A stretch of DNA of 64,000 nt from JACPDH01 sp041671505 (GTDB lineage Bacteria > Acidobacteriota > Thermoanaerobaculia > Gp7-AA8). Numbering within the stretch: the stretch's first letter is position 1; every line of letters starts with the position of its first letter. The stretch spans positions 124,001 to 188,000 of the forward strand of contig JBAZBK010000002.1 in assembly GCA_041671505.1 (NCBI GenBank), written 5' to 3'. Below the pieces are notes generated by a model that saw only the letters and a program-made list of their open reading frames with translations, was not told where the DNA came from and did no database searches. Position numbers and translations under genes: made by a program. Positions 45,363 to 54,582 of this stretch are shown here, piece by piece.

Positions 45363-47939
45363 CTACCGAATCCCCTCGGCGATCCAGAGGTCGGAGTTGG
45401 TCGCACGGAAAATGCGGCAGAGAATCGTCCTAGCATCGGGCGTGGCAGCGGCGATCCATGTGTTCATCACGTCGGAGCGGTCCTGCGGCACGACGCGTCG
45501 AACGAGTTCCCTCTTTCCGGTCGCAAGGTCCACACGGTAGATCGCGGGCTCGTACCCGGGAGCCGAGACAAACAGCGATTTCGAGTCTGAGCTCCAGCCG
45601 ACAACCAAATCCCATTGGTTGGCTCCGGGAACTGGAACGACGGAATCGGGCTTTTCGAGATCGAGGACGGCCGGCTGCAAACCATCGACCACAGCCAGAC
45701 GCCTTCCGTCCGGCGACACGCGAGAGACAACCGTCAACCGGCGCGTCGTGACCAGCGACGGTTCCCTTCCATCGAGCGGCACTCGATAGAGACCCTCGGG
45801 CGAACCGGGACGAGTGCCGACGGCAAATGCGACCTTGCCGTCTGGCGCAGTCGCCACGCCACGAAGGATCTGCCAGATCCCCAGACTCTTCGGTGCGCCG
45901 GTTCCCGTGGGAAGCGCAAACAGCTCGTCGCCGGCAGAGGCCGCGAGCACCACCGAGCCATCGGGTGTGATTGCGCACGGAAAGAAGTTGCCGATGTAGG
46001 TCGGAGCCGATTCTCCCAGCTTTCTCAAGTACGAGCCCGGAACTGTCGCTTCCGGCGTGCGATCTTGAAACAAGATCGTGTCACCGGACGAAGTGAGGTC
46101 GACCGCCCCTGTCTGATCAAGCCATGAGAATTCCTCGAGAAGCTCGTCCTGCCCCCGCGCGACGGCGTGCGAAACGCGACCCCCGAACTGCTCAAACAGT
46201 AGCGATCCGTCCGCGGCGATATCGTGCAGGACGGTCCGGCCCGGCGCCGAATCGATCTCTCGATCGCGACCGTCGATGCCGATTCCGACGAGGATGCCGC
46301 CATCGACCGTGACCAACACCTGCCGCCCGTCGCGCGACCACGCCATCCCTTCGAGCGTCTGATACGTGCGCGACTTTCGAACAACCCTTCCATTCAAGTC
46401 CAGCACAAGGACCCCTGCGCCACCTGTCCCCGCCTCGACCGCCGCGACCATGGAACCGTCGGGCGACACGCGGCATCGAAGCAGTCCCAGCGAGCGGTGA
46501 ATGACCTTACCGATCGGAGCCTCGAGTACGAGCTGGTCGTCGATCAGACGTATGGCCGCCAACTCCGCGCCCGAGGGAAACCAGTCTGCGTGGGCCACGT
46601 CCGAGGCGACGTCCCTCGGAGCTCCTCCCGAAGCGGGCACACGCGCGAGCATGCCCATCGAGTTTGGTGCGCGCATGTCGAGATCCTGCCGAAGAATCGC
46701 CAGCTCACCCCTTCCGGACACCGACACGACATCACAGTTCTTCAATCCGAGCGCTTGCGGACTCGCGCCGTCGCGACCGACCGCGAAGACCTCCGCGGGC
46801 TTCCCGTCCCAGGCTGCCGCGTAATAGATCGTTCTTCCGTCGGGAGAGAACCGTGCGGAGAGGAGGTTCCCGCGTCGGAAGGTCAGGCGGCGATAGTGCG
46901 GAACCTCGGGTTCGGCCTGCGCGCTCCTCCACGTCACGAACGCGGCGCCCCCTGCTGCCCCGAGCACGACTACTGCGAACAACGCGGCCACCCTGAGCCA
47001 CGTGCTGCGCTTCAAGACCCGTCTTGCTTCGATCCGTTCTCCCGAACCACTCGACGCGTCCCCCATCGCCTCGAGCGCGAACACGACGTCGCGCGCCGAC
47101 TGGAAGCGCTGGCGCGGCTCCTTCTCGAGACAGCGGCGGACGATGCGGTCGAGTGTTGGCGGGATGCGCGAGGTCTCGCCCGACAGGGCGGGCGGATCCT
47201 CGTGGAGGATCGCGTTCATCGTCTCGACGGCGGTCGGGCCGTGGAAGGCGCGCCCGCCCGACAGCAGCTCGTAGAGCACCGCGCCTAAGGAGAAGATGTC
47301 GGACCTTCCGTCGATCGTGCCGCCGCTCACCTGCTCGGGCGACATGTAGCCCGCCGTGCCTAGCGCAACTCCGGGCGACGACCGCGGGACCGTCGGCTGC
47401 TCCTCGAAGTCGCCGCCGAAGTTCGACGAGAGCTTCACGAGCCCGAAGTCGAGGATCTTCGCGATGCCGTCGCCCGTGACGAAAATGTTCTCCGGCTTGA
47501 GGTCGCGATGGACGAGCCCCTTGTCGTGCGCCGCGGCGAGACCCGTCGCCACCTGCATCGCGATCTCGACCGCCTTGCGCGTCGGGAGCGCTGTGCCGAC
47601 GCCGCTCGCGGAGCCGCCGCTGCCGTGCCCGCCGCGCAGCTTCTCGCGCAGCGTCGCACCCTCGAGCATCTCCATCGCGATGTACGGCGCGCCGTCGTGC
47701 GTGCCGAGCTCGTGGATCGTGACGAGGTTCGGATGGCTCAGCGACCCCGCCGCGCGAGCCTCCTGCTCGAAGCGGTGCAGCCGGTCGCTGCTCTCGGCGA
47801 ACTCCTTCGGCAGCACCTTGATCGCGACCTCGCGCCCGATGCGCGGGTCGCGCGCGCGCCACACCTCCCCCATCCCGCCGGCGCCGACCGGCGCGATCAC
47901 CTCGTAGGGTCCGATACGGCTTCCGGCTTCGAGGGTCAT
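45363..47939 (-). CDS. transmembrane Ser/Thr kinase with propeller (tandem paralogue)
   Basis: 858 residues, same domain order as the downstream gene: kinase (about 10-297, catalytic Lys, HRDLKPEN, DFGLVKL and SPEQ all kept), span at about 318-337 (VAALFAVVVLGAAGGAAFV), propeller to the end with identical opening blade ARFSPDGRTIYYAAAWDGK and the same C-terminal TNSDLWIAEGIR. Kinase domains of the pair are nearly identical, while juxtamembrane segments and later blades differ widely. It is first of the two-gene unit. The ATG at 47939 follows a poor ribosome site. Confidence 0.92.
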   Translation of the reverse strand: MTLEAGSRIGPYEVIAPVGAGGMGEVWRARDPRIGREVAIKVLPKEFAESSDRLHRFEQEARAAGSLSHPNLVTIHELGTHDGAPYIAMEMLEGATLREKLRGGHGSGGSASGVGTALPTRKAVEIAMQVATGLAAAHDKGLVHRDLKPENIFVTGDGIAKILDFGLVKLSSNFGGDFEEQPTVPRSSPGVALGTAGYMSPEQVSGGTIDGRSDIFSLGAVLYELLSGGRAFHGPTAVETMNAILHEDPPALSGETSRIPPTLDRIVRRCLEKEPRQRFQSARDVVFALEAMGDASSGSGERIEARRVLKRSTWLRVAALFAVVVLGAAGGAAFVTWRSAQAEPEVPHYRRLTFRRGNLLSARFSPDGRTIYYAAAWDGKPAEVFAVGRDGASPQALGLKNCDVVSVSGRGELAILRQDLDMRAPNSMGMLARVPASGGAPRDVASDVAHADWFPSGAELAAIRLIDDQLVLEAPIGKVIHRSLGLLRCRVSPDGSMVAAVEAGTGGAGVLVLDLNGRVVRKSRTYQTLEGMAWSRDGRQVLVTVDGGILVGIGIDGRDREIDSAPGRTVLHDIAADGSLLFEQFGGRVSHAVARGQDELLEEFSWLDQTGAVDLTSSGDTILFQDRTPEATVPGSYLRKLGESAPTYIGNFFPCAITPDGSVVLAASAGDELFALPTGTGAPKSLGIWQILRGVATAPDGKVAFAVGTRPGSPEGLYRVPLDGREPSLVTTRRLTVVSRVSPDGRRLAVVDGLQPAVLDLEKPDSVVPVPGANQWDLVVGWSSDSKSLFVSAPGYEPAIYRVDLATGKRELVRRVVPQDRSDVMNTWIAAATPDARTILCRIFRATNSDLWIAEGIR

Positions 47940-48111
47940 ATCGTGTGCGCCTCGGGTCAGACCTCAATGCCGTACTTTATGAGATCGCTCGAGGACACAC
48001 TCACTTTCCTAGACTACAGTTTCGAGACCTGACCCCATCAGTATCAGCTCGCACCGCTTCCGCGTCGCAGCCTGGTGCGTCAGGGGGCATCTTCAGGGCC
48101 CGCGGCGTCCG
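47940..48111. other. intergenic gap with GGGTCAGGTCTCGAAA motif
   Basis: 172 bp between the small coupled gene and the kinase pair. On the minus strand 48015-48036 reads TGGGGTCAGGTCTCGAAACT, a motif like those I associate with solo REP sequences near RAYT transposases in other genomes; no such transposase is in this window. No ORF is credible here. Confidence 0.3.
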
Positions 48112-48429
48112 TCACGGCTGAATCTTCACGATCGGATCGATGAGCAGCTTCCCTGCCGGGTAGTAGACCTCGATCTCGTAGTCGACGTCGGTGTGCCCGG
48201 CTCCCGACGCGGGAAAGTGGGTGTGAAACGCCTTGTCGAATTTCCACGATCCACCGCTGGGGCCCAGCGCGAACTTCTTCGGCCCGACGATACGAACAAC
48301 GATCTGAGTTCCCGCTGGTGCAACCCACTCCACGTCCTGCAGTCCTCGCTGCACGTCCACGTCGTAGGCCTGCTTGGGAAGCATGGGGTCGATATTCACC
48401 ACGACGACCGGGGGCACTGTTGGCGGCAT
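48112..48429 (-). CDS. small protein translationally coupled to a kinase, function unknown
   Basis: 105 residues from the ATG at 48429, which overlaps the upstream kinase stop as TGATG. No signal peptide or membrane span. The sequence is strand-rich (PPVVVVNIDP, VVRIVGPKKFAL, VDYEIEVYY, IDPIVKIQP) with conserved-looking His and Trp positions (WKFDKAFHTHFP), suggesting a small beta-sandwich. I recognise no family. The coupling implies stoichiometric production with the kinase, so it may be a substrate, adaptor or ligand, all inferred. Confidence 0.75.
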   Translation of the reverse strand: MPPTVPPVVVVNIDPMLPKQAYDVDVQRGLQDVEWVAPAGTQIVVRIVGPKKFALGPSGGSWKFDKAFHTHFPASGAGHTDVDYEIEVYYPAGKLLIDPIVKIQP

Positions 48430-50975
48430 CACGTACCTTCCTTTCCACCTGCGACATCAGTCAGAACATCCGTCTCGAGCACGAGCGCTCGCATCTCCGG
48501 ATCCCGCCGGATCTCTTCCTCCGAGTAGCCGTGCTCGAGCGCGTGCTTCACGTAGACGAGAGCATCGGGCCTGCTTCCTGCGACTTCCATCGCGAGGCCG
48601 GCGATGTAGTTCACCATCATGTTCTCCGGGGCTGTCTCGACCGCGAGTCGCGCGGTCGGAATCGCCCTCGCTTTGTCCCCCAGCTTCGCCTGATAGCTGG
48701 CGAGCATGGCGAGGAGCAGCGGGTCACGTGGGCTCAACTCAAGTTCCTTCTCCGCGAGACTAATCGCCTTCCTGTACGCCGTCGGGGCCTGCTGTCTGCG
48801 ACTCGCCGACCACCGGAGCGAGTCAGCGAGACCGGCCCAGAGCTGGTGGTCGTTGGGATCGATCGCCGTCGCGCCTTCGAACGCGTCGACGGCTTCGTCG
48901 TATCGCCCCGCGAAGTACAGGAGCGCCGCCAGGTTGTTGTATGTCGGCCCGGTCGGGCGGATTCGGATCGAGCGACGGTAGGCCGCGATCGCTTCCTCGT
49001 CCCTCCCCAACCACTGGAGCGCGACACCCTCGTTCGCAAGTACAAACGTGTTCTCGGGCGTCAGTCGCTCTGCGGCCTTGAACGAGACGAGTGCCGCGTC
49101 GAATCGCCCTCGCCTGAGGTAGAACGTACCGAGCTTGTTGTGACCCGCCCAGTTTCCAGGACGAAGCGCGATGGCAAGCTGAAACTGCTTCTCCGCCTCG
49201 TCAGGATGCTCCGTTCGATCGAGGTAGTCAGCGTAGGCGAGCCGAATGTCGGCGTCCTTCGGGCGCAAATCGAGAGCGTGCTTTAGCTCAATTCCTGCAT
49301 GGTCGAGCTTGCTCGTCGCGAGATAAAGTTCCCCAAGCGTGCGATGGACGTCGGCATCGCCGCCTCCTCCCGCCGCGGCCTTAGCGCACGCCTCTCGCGA
49401 CCGTTCGGCCCACTGCTTGTCCCTTCCGCTCAGGAGAAACTTGTTCAGGTAAGCGCGGCCCAGGGCCGCCTGAACCTTCTTCGTGTCTTCCAGCTTCTCG
49501 AGGATTGCGATCGCACTGTCGACCGACGGTGCGTCGTCGTAGCGCACCAGATATCCGATCGCCTGCAGGTAGAGATCCTGCTGGAACGCATCGTGAGCCG
49601 GCATCGGTGCGAGTGCAGTCGGTCGCTTCAGCGATGCGAGAAGCTGGGTCGTCACGGCATCCTGGAGTTCGAGCACTCTGCTCACACTCGACTCCGCGAA
49701 GTTCCCACCCAGCTGGCGCCCGCTGGCATCGACGAGGTTCCAGGTCGCGCGCACTCTGTCACCGGAACGCTGCAGTGTGCCGCGGAGCACGACGTTCGCG
49801 CCGGTCTCGCGACAGAGCTCACGGATGCTTCTTGCCTGCACGATATCCTCGCTGGAAGGCGCAACCACCTGCAGCTCGAAAACGCCGCCAAGCCGCGCGC
49901 TCAGCGCATTGGCAAAACCTGCGCCAATCATGGGAGCCAGACTTTCTTCCGAGATGTCCTGGAACGGAAGCACTCCGACGATCGGGATCTCCGGAAGCGC
50001 GGGAGCCGCTGCGACCGGCGCGGGAGCCGCGTCGTTGCGTCTCGTGACGAACATGAACGCCGCGACGGACACGACCGCGATCGCGGCGCATGCCGCCACC
50101 GGGCGCCACGCGCGTCGCCCGACTCTCTGCGCGGCCGCGATCAGTCGCTCCGATCCGGTCCGGGGTGCGGCGAGCTCGCTCAAGTCGGCGATCACGTCGT
50201 CCACGCTCTGGTAGCGCTCCTTCGGGTTGCGACGCAGCATCTTCCCGACGATGGCGTCGAGAGCGGTCGGGGCGTCGGGCCTCGACGACGTCAGCGACGG
50301 CGGGTCCTGGTTGAGGATCGAGTAGATCGCCGCCTGCTCGTACTCGCCGCGGAACGGCCGCTGGCCGGTGAGGAGCTCGTACGTCACGACGCCTAACGAC
50401 CAGATGTCGGCCTGCGGGCCGACCTCCTCGCAGAGGAGCTGCTCCGGTGACATGTACGCGGTCGTGCCGACGGCCTTGCCCGCGGCCGTGATCACCGACG
50501 ATCCTTCGAGCTTCGCGAGACCGAAGTCGAGGATCTTCACGACGCCGTCTGGCGTCACCATCACATTCGCCGGCTTGATGTCGCGGTGCACGATCCCCGA
50601 GGAGTGCGCCTTCGCGAGGCCGCGCGCGAGCTGGAGGACGACCTTCAACGCCATGCCGACGGGAGGGCGGCCCGCCTCGATGATCTTCCGGAGCGTCTCG
50701 CCCTCGTAGCAGGCCATCGCGATCCAGACGCGATCGTCCTCGGCTTCGCCGACGTCGTAGACGGTGCAGATATTCGGATGGTCGAGCTGCGCTGCGGCGC
50801 GAGCCTCGTGCAGAAAGCGCGCGCGGGCCTCGTCATCGCGGGTGAGCTCCGGCGGCAGGAACTTGAGCGCCACGCACCGGCCTAACTTCAAATCCTCGGC
50901 TTTGTACACGATCCCCATGCCGCCTCCGCCGAGACGCTCGAGGATTCGATAGTGCCCCACCGTGTGGCCAATCAT
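48429..50975 (-). CDS. transmembrane Ser/Thr kinase with TolB-N-like and TPR domains
   Basis: 848 residues from the ATG at 50975. The kinase domain (about 9-270) has GGGGMG, Lys38, HRDIKPAN, DFGLAKL and SPEQ. A span (about 300-320, PVAACAAIAVVSVAAFMFV) is followed by a TolB-N/FlgO-like module (about 345-460: IVGVLPFQDISEES, GANVVLRGTLQRSGDRVRATWNLVD) as found after CadC-type regulators and adenylate cyclases. At least six TPR-like repeats then run to the C-terminus (LGRAYLNKFLLSGR, NNLAALLYFAGRYDEAVDAFEGA). The upstream in-frame reading lacks a start with ribosome site. The gene overlaps the small coupled gene. Confidence 0.92.
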   Translation of the reverse strand: MIGHTVGHYRILERLGGGGMGIVYKAEDLKLGRCVALKFLPPELTRDDEARARFLHEARAAAQLDHPNICTVYDVGEAEDDRVWIAMACYEGETLRKIIEAGRPPVGMALKVVLQLARGLAKAHSSGIVHRDIKPANVMVTPDGVVKILDFGLAKLEGSSVITAAGKAVGTTAYMSPEQLLCEEVGPQADIWSLGVVTYELLTGQRPFRGEYEQAAIYSILNQDPPSLTSSRPDAPTALDAIVGKMLRRNPKERYQSVDDVIADLSELAAPRTGSERLIAAAQRVGRRAWRPVAACAAIAVVSVAAFMFVTRRNDAAPAPVAAAPALPEIPIVGVLPFQDISEESLAPMIGAGFANALSARLGGVFELQVVAPSSEDIVQARSIRELCRETGANVVLRGTLQRSGDRVRATWNLVDASGRQLGGNFAESSVSRVLELQDAVTTQLLASLKRPTALAPMPAHDAFQQDLYLQAIGYLVRYDDAPSVDSAIAILEKLEDTKKVQAALGRAYLNKFLLSGRDKQWAERSREACAKAAAGGGGDADVHRTLGELYLATSKLDHAGIELKHALDLRPKDADIRLAYADYLDRTEHPDEAEKQFQLAIALRPGNWAGHNKLGTFYLRRGRFDAALVSFKAAERLTPENTFVLANEGVALQWLGRDEEAIAAYRRSIRIRPTGPTYNNLAALLYFAGRYDEAVDAFEGATAIDPNDHQLWAGLADSLRWSASRRQQAPTAYRKAISLAEKELELSPRDPLLLAMLASYQAKLGDKARAIPTARLAVETAPENMMVNYIAGLAMEVAGSRPDALVYVKHALEHGYSEEEIRRDPEMRALVLETDVLTDVAGGKEGT

Positions 50976-50987
50976 GGCGCGGCTCTG

Positions 50988-51012
50988 ACTCTGTCTGTAC
51001 GCGTGACAGAGT
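50988..51012. promoter_or_regulatory. inverted repeat just upstream of the TPR-kinase start
   Basis: ACTCTGT (50988-50994) and ACAGAGT (51006-51012) are perfect reverse complements with an 11-nt spacer, 13 bp upstream of the kinase start. It may be an operator or an mRNA hairpin affecting initiation. Confidence 0.4.
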
Positions 51013-51193
51013 ATGAGATTCGCTGGCAGGAAGACCGTGACTTCCACCACCACACGTCGGCACGGACGTCACCCGCCGGGGTGTCCGGCGCGTTGTGATC
51101 GCACAATCCGAAGTGACGTCCCGGCCCGGCAGGACGCCGACCGCGCGACGGACACGACCAGCACTCGTCCTGGCGTGGGGCGGCGTCCCGGCC

Positions 51194-52357
51194 TTACACG
51201 TCGCGAAACCGCCTGAAGAATCGCCGGAGGTCGTCGACGAGAAGCTCCGGCTCCTCGAGCGCGGGGAAGTGCCCGCCGCGCGGCATTTCGGTCCACTGCG
51301 CAACCTCGTATTCGCGTTCGGCCCACGATCGCGGCACGACGAGGAGCTTCTCGCCGGGGAACATCGCGATCGCCGTCGGCGTGGCGACGCGCGGCCGCGG
51401 CTTGCGCGGGTCGCGCGCCGGGTTGTTCCTCGACTCGTAGTAGCGACGCATGGACGAATTGATCGTCTCGGTCACCCAGTAGATCGTGATGTTCGTGAGG
51501 AGCTCGTCCTTCGAGAACGCCCTCTCGATATCACCGTCGCAGTCGCTCCAGGCGCGGAACTTCTCGACGATCCAGGCTGCGAGCCCGGCCGGCGAGTCGT
51601 TGAGCCCGTAGGCGGCCGTCTGCGGCGTCGTCCCCTGGATCGCCTCGTACGCTCCCTCTTCCCTCTCCCACCTCGCCACGCGCGCAAAGTAGTCGCGCTC
51701 TTCGTCCGTCAGCTCGTCATCCGAAGGCATCGGAACCGGCCAGTCGAGATCGACCGATCCGAGGTGAATCGCGCGGACCACGTCGCCGTGATGGCGCCCG
51801 AGCGCGCTCGTCACGCGATTGCCGACGTCGGTTCCATGCGCAACGAACGATCCGTATCCGAGGATGTCGACCATCAACGCACGCCAGAGATCGTCGACGG
51901 CCTGCTGGCCTCGGCGAAGCGGACGCCCGGAGAAGCCGAAGCCGGGGAGCGACGGGATGACGACGTCGAACGCGTCGCGCGGGTCACCGCCGTGCGCCGC
52001 CGGATTCGTCAGCGGGCCGACAATGCCGGAGAGCTCCGCGAAGCAGCTCGGCCAGCCGTGCGTGACGACGAGCGGAAGCGGCGCAGGGCCGACGCCGCGC
52101 GCGTGCACGAAGTGAACCAGCTGCCCGTCGATCGTCGTCCGGAACTGCGGCAGCTCGTTGAGCCACCGCTCCTCGGCGCGCCAGTCGAAGCGCTCGAGCC
52201 AGTAGTCGACGAGCTCGCGCATGTAGGCGAGGTTCGCGCCGTAATCCCAGCCCGCCCCGTCGACCTCGTCGGGCCAGCGCGTGCGCGCAAGCCGATCGCG
52301 CAGATCGGCAAGCGCCTCCTCGGGGACGGCAATCTTGAATGGCTCGACGTTCGGCAT
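51194..52357 (-). CDS. epoxide hydrolase (EHN-domain alpha/beta hydrolase)
   Basis: 387 residues from the ATG at 52357, with GAGGTG upstream. The N-terminal EHN lid (FKIAVPEEALADLRDRLARTRWP, then YMRELVDYWLERFDWRAEE) and HGWPSCF oxyanion motif identify the microsomal-type epoxide hydrolase family. The nucleophile elbow reads AHGTDVGN, with the expected Asp. The acid is probably in the C-terminal half, and the His is in RGGHFPALEEPE. It would hydrate an epoxide to a diol; some relatives make or degrade lipids and antibiotics. No pathway context is visible; downstream genes are membrane proteins. Confidence 0.92.
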   Translation of the reverse strand: MPNVEPFKIAVPEEALADLRDRLARTRWPDEVDGAGWDYGANLAYMRELVDYWLERFDWRAEERWLNELPQFRTTIDGQLVHFVHARGVGPAPLPLVVTHGWPSCFAELSGIVGPLTNPAAHGGDPRDAFDVVIPSLPGFGFSGRPLRRGQQAVDDLWRALMVDILGYGSFVAHGTDVGNRVTSALGRHHGDVVRAIHLGSVDLDWPVPMPSDDELTDEERDYFARVARWEREEGAYEAIQGTTPQTAAYGLNDSPAGLAAWIVEKFRAWSDCDGDIERAFSKDELLTNITIYWVTETINSSMRRYYESRNNPARDPRKPRPRVATPTAIAMFPGEKLLVVPRSWAEREYEVAQWTEMPRGGHFPALEEPELLVDDLRRFFRRFRDV

Positions 52358-52392
52358 CGTCACCTCGGTCCGCCCACGCGGGCTCTTCCGCC

Positions 52393-53043
52393 CTACCGGC
52401 GAGGGACCTCCCCACGGCACGATGCACAGACGATCGCGCGAGGGTCGATCTTCGCGCCGCAGTTAGGGCAGGCCGTCTTCCCGCTTCGCGAGAACACTCC
52501 GATCGCGAGCGCGGAGACGATTGCGACTGCGGCGAGAATACCGCCGGCGAGAGGCGCGACAAAGGCCGCCGTACTGACGGCGCCGGAGAACGCCGCTTCA
52601 CCAGCGGTCGCCGCAGTGCCAATGTGGTGATGGGCTGACTCGACGTGATCGCGGAAGGGGCGACGCACCATGTTGCGCACCCCCTTCACGAGGGCGGCGG
52701 TGCCGCCGCCCAGCACGCCCGAGGCCGCCAGCTGCACGAGGCTCGAGTCGATCTTGCCGGTCGACGCGGCGAACGCGATGAAGCCGGAGACGATCGCCGG
52801 GAGATAACCGGCCGAGTCTCCCCATGCGCCGAGCTCCGGATGCGAGTCAGCGTAGAGCTCGACGAGGAGCATGACGATGAGCACTGCGAGCACCGGAGGG
52901 CTCGCGAGCCAGGCCCACTGCGGCGACAGCTCGAAGTAGGGAGTGTGGTGGAAGAGCCCGAGCGCGATGACCGGTATCGTCGCCTTCGTCCCCGCTCCCG
53001 TCGCGAGGCCGAAGGCTGTCAGGTACGAGACGATATTCTCCAA
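52393..53043 (-). CDS. DUF4126 membrane protein with C-terminal zinc ribbon
   Basis: 216 residues from a TTG with AAGGAGG upstream. DUF4126 occupies about 1-190, with four to five hydrophobic segments (LTAFGLATGAGTKATIPVIAL, PVLAVLIVMLLVELYA, PLAGGILAAVAIVSALAIGVF). The C-terminus carries a CPNC...CASC zinc ribbon at about 192-208, an uncommon addition to this family. Function unknown. It ends 35 bp upstream of the epoxide hydrolase start on the same strand, probably one transcript. Confidence 0.85.
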   Translation of the reverse strand: MENIVSYLTAFGLATGAGTKATIPVIALGLFHHTPYFELSPQWAWLASPPVLAVLIVMLLVELYADSHPELGAWGDSAGYLPAIVSGFIAFAASTGKIDSSLVQLAASGVLGGGTAALVKGVRNMVRRPFRDHVESAHHHIGTAATAGEAAFSGAVSTAAFVAPLAGGILAAVAIVSALAIGVFSRSGKTACPNCGAKIDPRAIVCASCRGEVPRR

Positions 53044-53055
53044 CCGATCCTCCTT

Positions 53056-53165
53056 CGCGAGGCGAAAGGCGAGAGGCGAAAGGCGATGAGCAGGCTGAAG
53101 GGTACGACAGTGATTCGCCTCCCGTTCTGCTTGTCGCCTCTCGCCTTTCGCCTTTCGCCCTCGCT
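53056..53165. repeat. inverted B arrays
   Basis: The left B arm at 53056-53096 (AGGCGAAAGGCGAGAGGCGA) and inverted arm at 53120-53165 flank a 22-nt spacer. The right arm starts about eight bases after the stop of the zinc-ribbon membrane protein, and the left arm reaches the ribosome site of the DUF4126 gene. Confidence 0.82.
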
Positions 53166-53167
53166 CC

Positions 53168-53809
53168 TCAGTGCTGCGTCAACAGATTCACTCCGTATCC
53201 CAGTGCGATTGAAAACACGAGCAGCGTTGTGACTATGCCGACCAGGAGCACGACGATGACGGCAAGGGCGACTTTTTCGGCCGCGAGCAGCGGCGCGCGG
53301 TCGCGCTCGCGGCGCAGGCTCCACATCAGGTGCGTGTAGGCGAGCCACGTCACGCCGGCGAAGACTGCCGCACCGGCGAACGCGCCGACGACGGGAATAG
53401 CGGTGAAGGAGTAGCCGCCGAGCGTCAGGAGCAGGAAGGCCCATCGCGAGATGTTGCGCGTGAAGAAGCGACGGCGCTTGCCGAGGAGCCGCCGCGGCTC
53501 GCCGGCGAGGACGATGCGGAACGCGATCGCGTGGGCGATCGAAAAAAGCGGCAGTGCGATGACGATCGCGGGGCCCCAGTGAACGAGCGGGCCACCGAGC
53601 GAGATCAGCGCGGCAATCGGCGTGCCGATGAGAAGGAAGCGGAAGAACCGCGCCTCGTTCTCCTCGACGACGCGATCGTAGACGAGATCGATCTCGCGCA
53701 GCTCGTTCCCCCCCGCGTCGCGCAGCGCGCGCCCGCATGCGGGGCAGCTTTCGATCGCCTCGCGCGCAAGGCGCGTGCGGCACCAGGGACAATCGCGGAG
53801 GGAGAGCAT
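53168..53809 (-). CDS. membrane protein with N-terminal zinc ribbon, function unknown
   Basis: 213 residues. CPWCRTRL...CPACGRAL at residues 7-29 forms a zinc ribbon. Four hydrophobic segments follow (FLLIGTPIAALISLGGPLV, AIVIALPLFSIAHAIAF, FTAIPVVGAFAGAAVFAGV, VALAVIVVLLVGIVTTLLVF). I recognise no specific family. It resembles the preceding DUF4126-ribbon gene in pairing a ribbon with membrane helices, but the ribbon is at the opposite end. The stop is followed within eight bases by a B array. Confidence 0.75.
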   Translation of the reverse strand: MLSLRDCPWCRTRLAREAIESCPACGRALRDAGGNELREIDLVYDRVVEENEARFFRFLLIGTPIAALISLGGPLVHWGPAIVIALPLFSIAHAIAFRIVLAGEPRRLLGKRRRFFTRNISRWAFLLLTLGGYSFTAIPVVGAFAGAAVFAGVTWLAYTHLMWSLRRERDRAPLLAAEKVALAVIVVLLVGIVTTLLVFSIALGYGVNLLTQH

Positions 53810-53822
53810 GGAGCGGTCAAGA

Positions 53823-53996
53823 ATAGCGCGAATGCGGAATGCGGAATGCGGAATGCGGATTGCGGAATGACGAATCGACAGCGACGAAAACGAACGAGAT
53901 CCGGCCGAAACTAGCTCAGCACAAGACCATCCGTAGCGCGGATCCGGAGTCGCTCATTCCGCATTCCGAACTCCGCATTCCGAATTCCCTACTCAA
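53823..53996. repeat. family-G arrays (GGAATGCGGAATGC), inverted pair
   Basis: The left arm at 53829-53872 has four to five near-perfect GCGGAAT units. The inverted arm at 53955-53990 reads CATTCCGCATTCCGAACTCC. The spacer is unrelated. The right arm adjoins the TAG stop of the following minus-strand gene. The same word is inside the btuF element at about 61250. Confidence 0.82.
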
Positions 53997-54483
53997 CCAG
54001 CAACGTCTTGTGCCACGAATCGCCTGCGCGCTTCCGAAAGTCGCCGTTCAGGAGGCCGGCGAGCGTTCCGACGTTCACGTCGAAGACTCTCGTCTCCGGG
54101 CCGACTTCTCCGCTCGCCGCGAGCTGCTGGAACTCCTCGCGCGTCGCGCTGCGGACCTGCCCGTCTCCTTCCTCGAAGAAGACGAGCGCGGAGTCGAGGA
54201 ATGAGACGCCGGCCTGCGTGCCGAGCGCGGTCACGAGCCGGAAGAGGCGATCGACGGAACAGCCTCCAGGCTGCGCAGCGTCGTCGGCCGCGACCACGAT
54301 GAAGCGGTGACGCAGCACGTCGAACGACGCGGGAAGATCGGAGCCATGCGCCGACCATTCGCGGACGAACGAGTCGAGCTCGGAACGAATCAGGCTCTGT
54401 CGCCCCTCGTCGAGCGGCGCGCTCGCGCCGAAGACCCAGGTCTTGGAGGTAGAGGGAAGGGTGGTGAAAGGGACGTAGCTCAT
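53989..54483 (-). CDS. conserved hypothetical cytosolic protein
   Basis: 164 residues with no signal peptide or membrane span. The N-terminal YVPFTTLPSTSKTWVFGAS and a central GCSVDRLFRLVTALG resemble a family of about 160-residue proteins, sometimes mislabelled as ABC-transporter ATPases, that carry a conserved CxxDR core. There is no Walker motif here, so that label is wrong. The function is unknown; the conserved Cys and Asp are candidate functional residues. The TAG stop adjoins a GGAATTCGGAATGCGG array. Confidence 0.7.
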   Translation of the reverse strand: MSYVPFTTLPSTSKTWVFGASAPLDEGRQSLIRSELDSFVREWSAHGSDLPASFDVLRHRFIVVAADDAAQPGGCSVDRLFRLVTALGTQAGVSFLDSALVFFEEGDGQVRSATREEFQQLAASGEVGPETRVFDVNVGTLAGLLNGDFRKRAGDSWHKTLLVE

Positions 54484-54499
54484 TCGATCATCCTTAAGG

Positions 54500-54582
54500 T
54501 TGAGGCGAGAGGCGAAAGGCGATGAGCAGGCTAGCTGCCTGACTGCTGATCGCCTCTCGCCTCTCGCCTATCGCCCTTGCTC
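54500..54582. repeat. short palindromic B element
   Basis: The B arm at 54500-54533 (AGGCGAGAGGCGAAAGGCGA) and inverted arm at 54547-54580 enclose only a 13-nt loop, the tightest hairpin of this family. The right arm encodes the last residues and stop of the TerB-like gene. Confidence 0.82.

Noticed and set aside
53989..54483. ABC transporter ATPase label for the 164-residue protein
   Set aside because: No Walker A, signature or Walker B motif is present.
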